From the NCBI GenBank assembly GCA_937921835.1, contig CAKZVG010000489.1:1-6787 (forward strand): a stretch of DNA of 6,787 nt. Reading direction: 5' to 3'. This DNA is from an uncultured Bryobacteraceae bacterium (GTDB lineage: Bacteria; Acidobacteriota; Terriglobia; Bryobacterales; Bryobacteraceae). Position 1 is the stretch's first letter, and every line of letters starts with the position of its first letter. This document shows positions 5,140 through 6,787 of the stretch, in pieces. Position numbers and translations under genes: made by a program. Under the pieces are notes generated by a model. The model worked only from the letters and a program-made list of their open reading frames with translations. It did no database searches and was not told the DNA's origin.

Positions 5140-6051
5140 TCAAGCCCCTCCGCGCGACAGCAGGAGAATGTCGGCGGCCCAAAACACGAAGAATAGCACG
5201 CTCACATAACCGTTCACCGTGAAGAAGGCGGCATCGACGCGGGACAGATCGTCCGGACTCACCAAACGGTGCTCGTGGATCAGCAGCAGGGCGATGGCCG
5301 CCACGCCCGCCAGGCTGAGCGGACCGAGACCGAAGGCGGACACGAGCGCGGCCAGGCCCGCCACCATCGCGGCATGGAACAGCCGCGAGACCCACAGCGC
5401 CCGCGCGATGCCCAGCCGGCGCGGCAGGCTGAACAGCCCCGCGCTGGCGTCGAATTCGTAGTCCTGGCAGGCGTAGATGATGTCGAAGCCCGCCGTCCAC
5501 AGCGTCACCGCGGCGGTGAGCCAGAGAATGCGCAGGTCGAGCGAGCCTTGGATGGCGATCCATGCCGCCGCCGGGGAAATGCCCAGGGCCAACCCAAGAA
5601 CGAGATGCGAGAGCGAGGTGAAACGCTTGGTGAACGAGTAGAAGAACAGCAGCGCCAGAGCCCAGGGCGCAAGCAGCAGGCACAAGCGGTTGAGCGCCGC
5701 GGCCGAGAGCAGGAACATGGCCGAACTCACGGCCACGATTCCCCACGCGAAGGCCTTGCTGAGCGTCCCGCTTGGCAGATGGCGCGAGCGGGTGCGCGGA
5801 TTCCGCGCGTCGAAACCAGCGTCCAGGATGCGGTTAAACGCCATCGCGGCCGAGCGGGCCGAGACCATCGCCAGCACGATCCAGCCCAGCTTCGCTCCCA
5901 ATCCGGCGGCCGCGAAACCGCTCTCGCGAACCGCCAGCAGAGCGCCGGTGAGCGCAAAGGGCAGCGCGAATACGGAATGTTCAAAACGGATCAATTCGAG
6001 CGCGAGCCGCAGGCGCCGCCAGAATCCCGAAGGCATGAGATACGCTACCAT
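5140..6051 (-). CDS. mqnP: UbiA-family prenyltransferase, probable MqnP of the futalosine menaquinone pathway
   Basis: This integral membrane enzyme is expected to attach a polyprenyl chain to the aromatic head group. Next to mqnE, the acceptor is probably 1,4-dihydroxy-6-naphthoate (or its carboxylated form) rather than 4-hydroxybenzoate. The 303-residue protein shows both Asp-rich UbiA motifs: NRILDAGFD (N73, D77, D81) and DIIYACQDYEFD (D190, D197, D201), followed by GLFSLP. About eight hydrophobic helices are visible, beginning with the conserved IRFEHSVFALPFAL. The family is often labelled 4-hydroxybenzoate octaprenyltransferase by homology alone. The ATG at 6051 lies only 8 nt from the divergent DUF192 start. 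An ATG at 6036 (MPSGFW) is equally consistent with the family and leaves more room for a promoter (TAAGAT at 6055-6050). Neither start has a good Shine-Dalgarno site. mqnE follows after 5 nt. Confidence 0.92.
   Translation of the reverse strand: MVAYLMPSGFWRRLRLALELIRFEHSVFALPFALTGALLAVRESGFAAAGLGAKLGWIVLAMVSARSAAMAFNRILDAGFDARNPRTRSRHLPSGTLSKAFAWGIVAVSSAMFLLSAAALNRLCLLLAPWALALLFFYSFTKRFTSLSHLVLGLALGISPAAAWIAIQGSLDLRILWLTAAVTLWTAGFDIIYACQDYEFDASAGLFSLPRRLGIARALWVSRLFHAAMVAGLAALVSAFGLGPLSLAGVAAIALLLIHEHRLVSPDDLSRVDAAFFTVNGYVSVLFFVFWAADILLLSRGGA
5145..5151 (-). promoter_or_regulatory. Shine-Dalgarno site of mqnE inside the end of mqnP
   Basis: GGAGGGG on the minus strand ends 10 nt before the ATG at 5134 and lies within the last codons of mqnP. 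It decides the mqnE start against the much longer open frame upstream and supports co-transcription of the two genes. Confidence 0.75.
6046..6051 (+). promoter_or_regulatory. Candidate -10 element (TACCAT) for the DUF192 gene
   Basis: TACCAT ends 8 nt before the ATG at 6060, and no Shine-Dalgarno site exists in front of that start, so a leaderless mRNA is plausible. The hexamer overlaps the mqnP ATG (6051-6049) and a minus-strand TAAGAT (6055-6050), meaning opposing promoters would compete here. Four of six positions match consensus; no clear -35 is seen. Confidence 0.3.
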
Positions 6052-6059
6052 CTTAGTGC

Positions 6060-6515
6060 ATGCCGCTCGTTCGAACCCTGGCCGCCATCGCCCTGCTGGC
6101 GCTGGCCGCCTGCCGCGAAAGGCCGGAAGCCACCCTGGACGCGCTCCGTCTGCGTCCGGTCACGCTGCCGGACGGCCGGCAAATCCTGGTGGAAACAATG
6201 ATCCATCCCATGGACCAGGCTCGCGGCATGATGTTTCGCGACTCGCTGGCGCCGGACCGGGGCATGCTGTTCGTTCATGAGCGTCCCGGCAACTACACCT
6301 ACTGGATGTTTCAGGTTCGCATTCCGTTGGACATTATCTGGATGGACGCCAACAAGCGCATCGTCGAGATCTCGGCCAACACGCCTCCGTGCCCGGGAAA
6401 GGCCAGCGAATGCCCGCAGTACGGCGGCAAGGAGAAATCGCAGTACGTTCTCGAACTGGCCGGGGGCATGGCGGAGAAATACGGGCTGCGGACCGGACAG
6501 ACGCTGTCGTTCTAG
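6060..6515 (+). CDS. DUF192 family lipoprotein
   Basis: The biochemical role of DUF192 proteins is not established; they are small, mostly beta-strand, usually exported proteins. This one has 151 residues. The N-terminus carries one Arg and a hydrophobic run ending in the lipobox LAAC, with C18 as the lipidated residue, so it should be anchored to a membrane on the periplasmic side. The domain hallmarks are in order: ARGMMFRDSL (54-63), RGMLFVHE (67-74), YWMFQVRIPLDIIWMD (81-96), and YVLELAGGMAEKYGL (129-143). A segment between the last two (111-127) contains C111 and C118 and could form a disulfide outside the cytoplasm. The ATG at 6060 is needed for a complete signal peptide and lies 8 nt from the divergent mqnP start. 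larB follows after 9 nt, so both are probably on one transcript; whether this means a shared function is unknown. Confidence 0.92.
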   Translation: MPLVRTLAAIALLALAACRERPEATLDALRLRPVTLPDGRQILVETMIHPMDQARGMMFRDSLAPDRGMLFVHERPGNYTYWMFQVRIPLDIIWMDANKRIVEISANTPPCPGKASECPQYGGKEKSQYVLELAGGMAEKYGLRTGQTLSF

Positions 6516-6521
6516 AAGGGG
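6515..6521 (+). promoter_or_regulatory. Shine-Dalgarno site of larB
   Basis: GAAGGGG begins in the DUF192 stop codon and ends 3 nt before the ATG at 6525 (5 nt if AAGG is taken as the core). The short spacing supports translational coupling with the upstream gene. Confidence 0.55.
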
Positions 6522-6524
6522 CTT

Positions 6525-6787
6525 ATGGATCAGGATCAATTGCGGTCGCTGCTCGAACAGGTGCGCGCGGGCGCGGTGGGAATAGAGGGCGCGCTGGCGC
6601 AGTTGCGCCACATGCCTTTCGAGGACCTGGGATTCGCCAAGGTGGACCACCACCGCGCCCTGCGCCAGGGGATGCCGGAGGTGATTCTCGGAAAGGGCAA
6701 GACGCCGGAGCAGGTGGTGGAGATCGGTGCGCGGCTGCTGGAGAAGGCAAGCAACGTGCTGGCCACGCGCGTCGAACCGCGCGCCGC
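6525..6787 (+). CDS. larB: Nickel-pincer cofactor biosynthesis protein LarB, 5' part only
   Basis: LarB carboxylates the pyridinium ring of nicotinic acid adenine dinucleotide and splits its phosphoanhydride, the first step to the nickel-pincer nucleotide of lactate racemase and related LarA-type enzymes. Only 87 codons lie in the window, the N-terminal region before the PurE-like catalytic domain. The block from FEDLGFAKVDHHR (32-44) through LRQGMPEVILGKGKTPEQV (46-64) is characteristic of LarB, which older annotations call AIR carboxylase or NCAIR mutase-like. Its PurE-like half, with the catalytic residues, is beyond the right edge, so integrity cannot be judged. It starts 9 nt after the DUF192 gene. 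LarC and LarE, the sulfur- and nickel-handling partners, would be expected elsewhere or just downstream. Confidence 0.92.
   Translation, partial: MDQDQLRSLLEQVRAGAVGIEGALAQLRHMPFEDLGFAKVDHHRALRQGMPEVILGKGKTPEQVVEIGARLLEKASNVLATRVEPRA

Noticed and set aside
3980..5209. A 409-codon open frame on the plus strand opposite mqnE
   Set aside because: It runs antisense to a clearly identified mqnE; the composition (Ala/Gln/Arg/His-rich, no motif) matches a GC-driven shadow frame.
5135..5746. A long N-terminal extension of mqnE (frame open to 5746, 576 residues)
   Set aside because: The extra part lies over mqnP in another frame and lacks family similarity, while ATG 5134 has a strong Shine-Dalgarno site and gives the normal MqnE length.
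5269..6201. A 310-codon plus-strand frame opposite mqnP
   Set aside because: Gln/Arg/Glu-rich repeat-like translation with no family features, crossing both mqnP and the start of the DUF192 gene.
1..6787. A new defence, mobile or RNA-guided system
   Set aside because: I looked for nucleases, helicases, recombinases, reverse transcriptases, repeat arrays and toxin-antitoxin pairs on both strands; all gene space is explained by metabolic, transport or membrane families plus one unassigned helical protein.

Overview
The window is a compact, GC-rich stretch of bacterial chromosome, almost entirely protein-coding, with eight genes (two cut by the window edges). No stretch over about 75 bases lacks a gene. 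I saw no tRNA, rRNA, insertion sequence, CRISPR array or phage signature. The high GC content, a futalosine-type menaquinone gene pair (mqnP-mqnE), a nickel-pincer cofactor gene (larB) and a heparan-glucosaminide-acetyltransferase-like membrane protein fit Acidobacteriota (Bryobacterales/Solibacterales style). This taxonomic reading is an inference; other high-GC phyla that use futalosine are not excluded.

Layout. 1-1445, minus strand: a guanine deaminase gene followed, after a short gap, by the ATPase of a PotA/FbpC-type ABC importer that runs off the left edge. 1459-3075, plus strand: a roughly ten-helix DUF5009/HGSNAT-like membrane acyltransferase, then a small ferritin-like four-helix protein with a clear Shine-Dalgarno site. 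3079-3945, minus: an exported glycerophosphodiester phosphodiesterase, tail to tail with the ferritin-like gene only 3 nt away. 4016-6051, minus: mqnP (UbiA-type prenyltransferase) and mqnE (aminofutalosine synthase), 5 nt apart and clearly co-transcribed. 6060-6787, plus: a DUF192 lipoprotein followed 9 nt later by larB, cut by the right edge.

How the genes work together. MqnE makes aminofutalosine early in the futalosine route and MqnP prenylates the naphthoate product late in it, so the pair serves respiratory quinone synthesis. Guanine deaminase and the transporter ATPase may form a small purine or nitrogen-scavenging unit, but the transporter's substrate cannot be read from the ATPase. 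LarB is the first step of nickel-pincer nucleotide synthesis; the rest of that pathway is not visible here. The other genes look like housekeeping singletons.

The most unusual signal is in the starts. Several genes have no Shine-Dalgarno site but carry a -10-like hexamer about 7 nt before the start codon, as expected for leaderless mRNAs. The clearest case is the palindrome ATTATAAT at 1453-1460, which sits exactly midway between two divergent in-frame GTG codons. I found no convincing new defence, mobile or RNA-guided system in this window.
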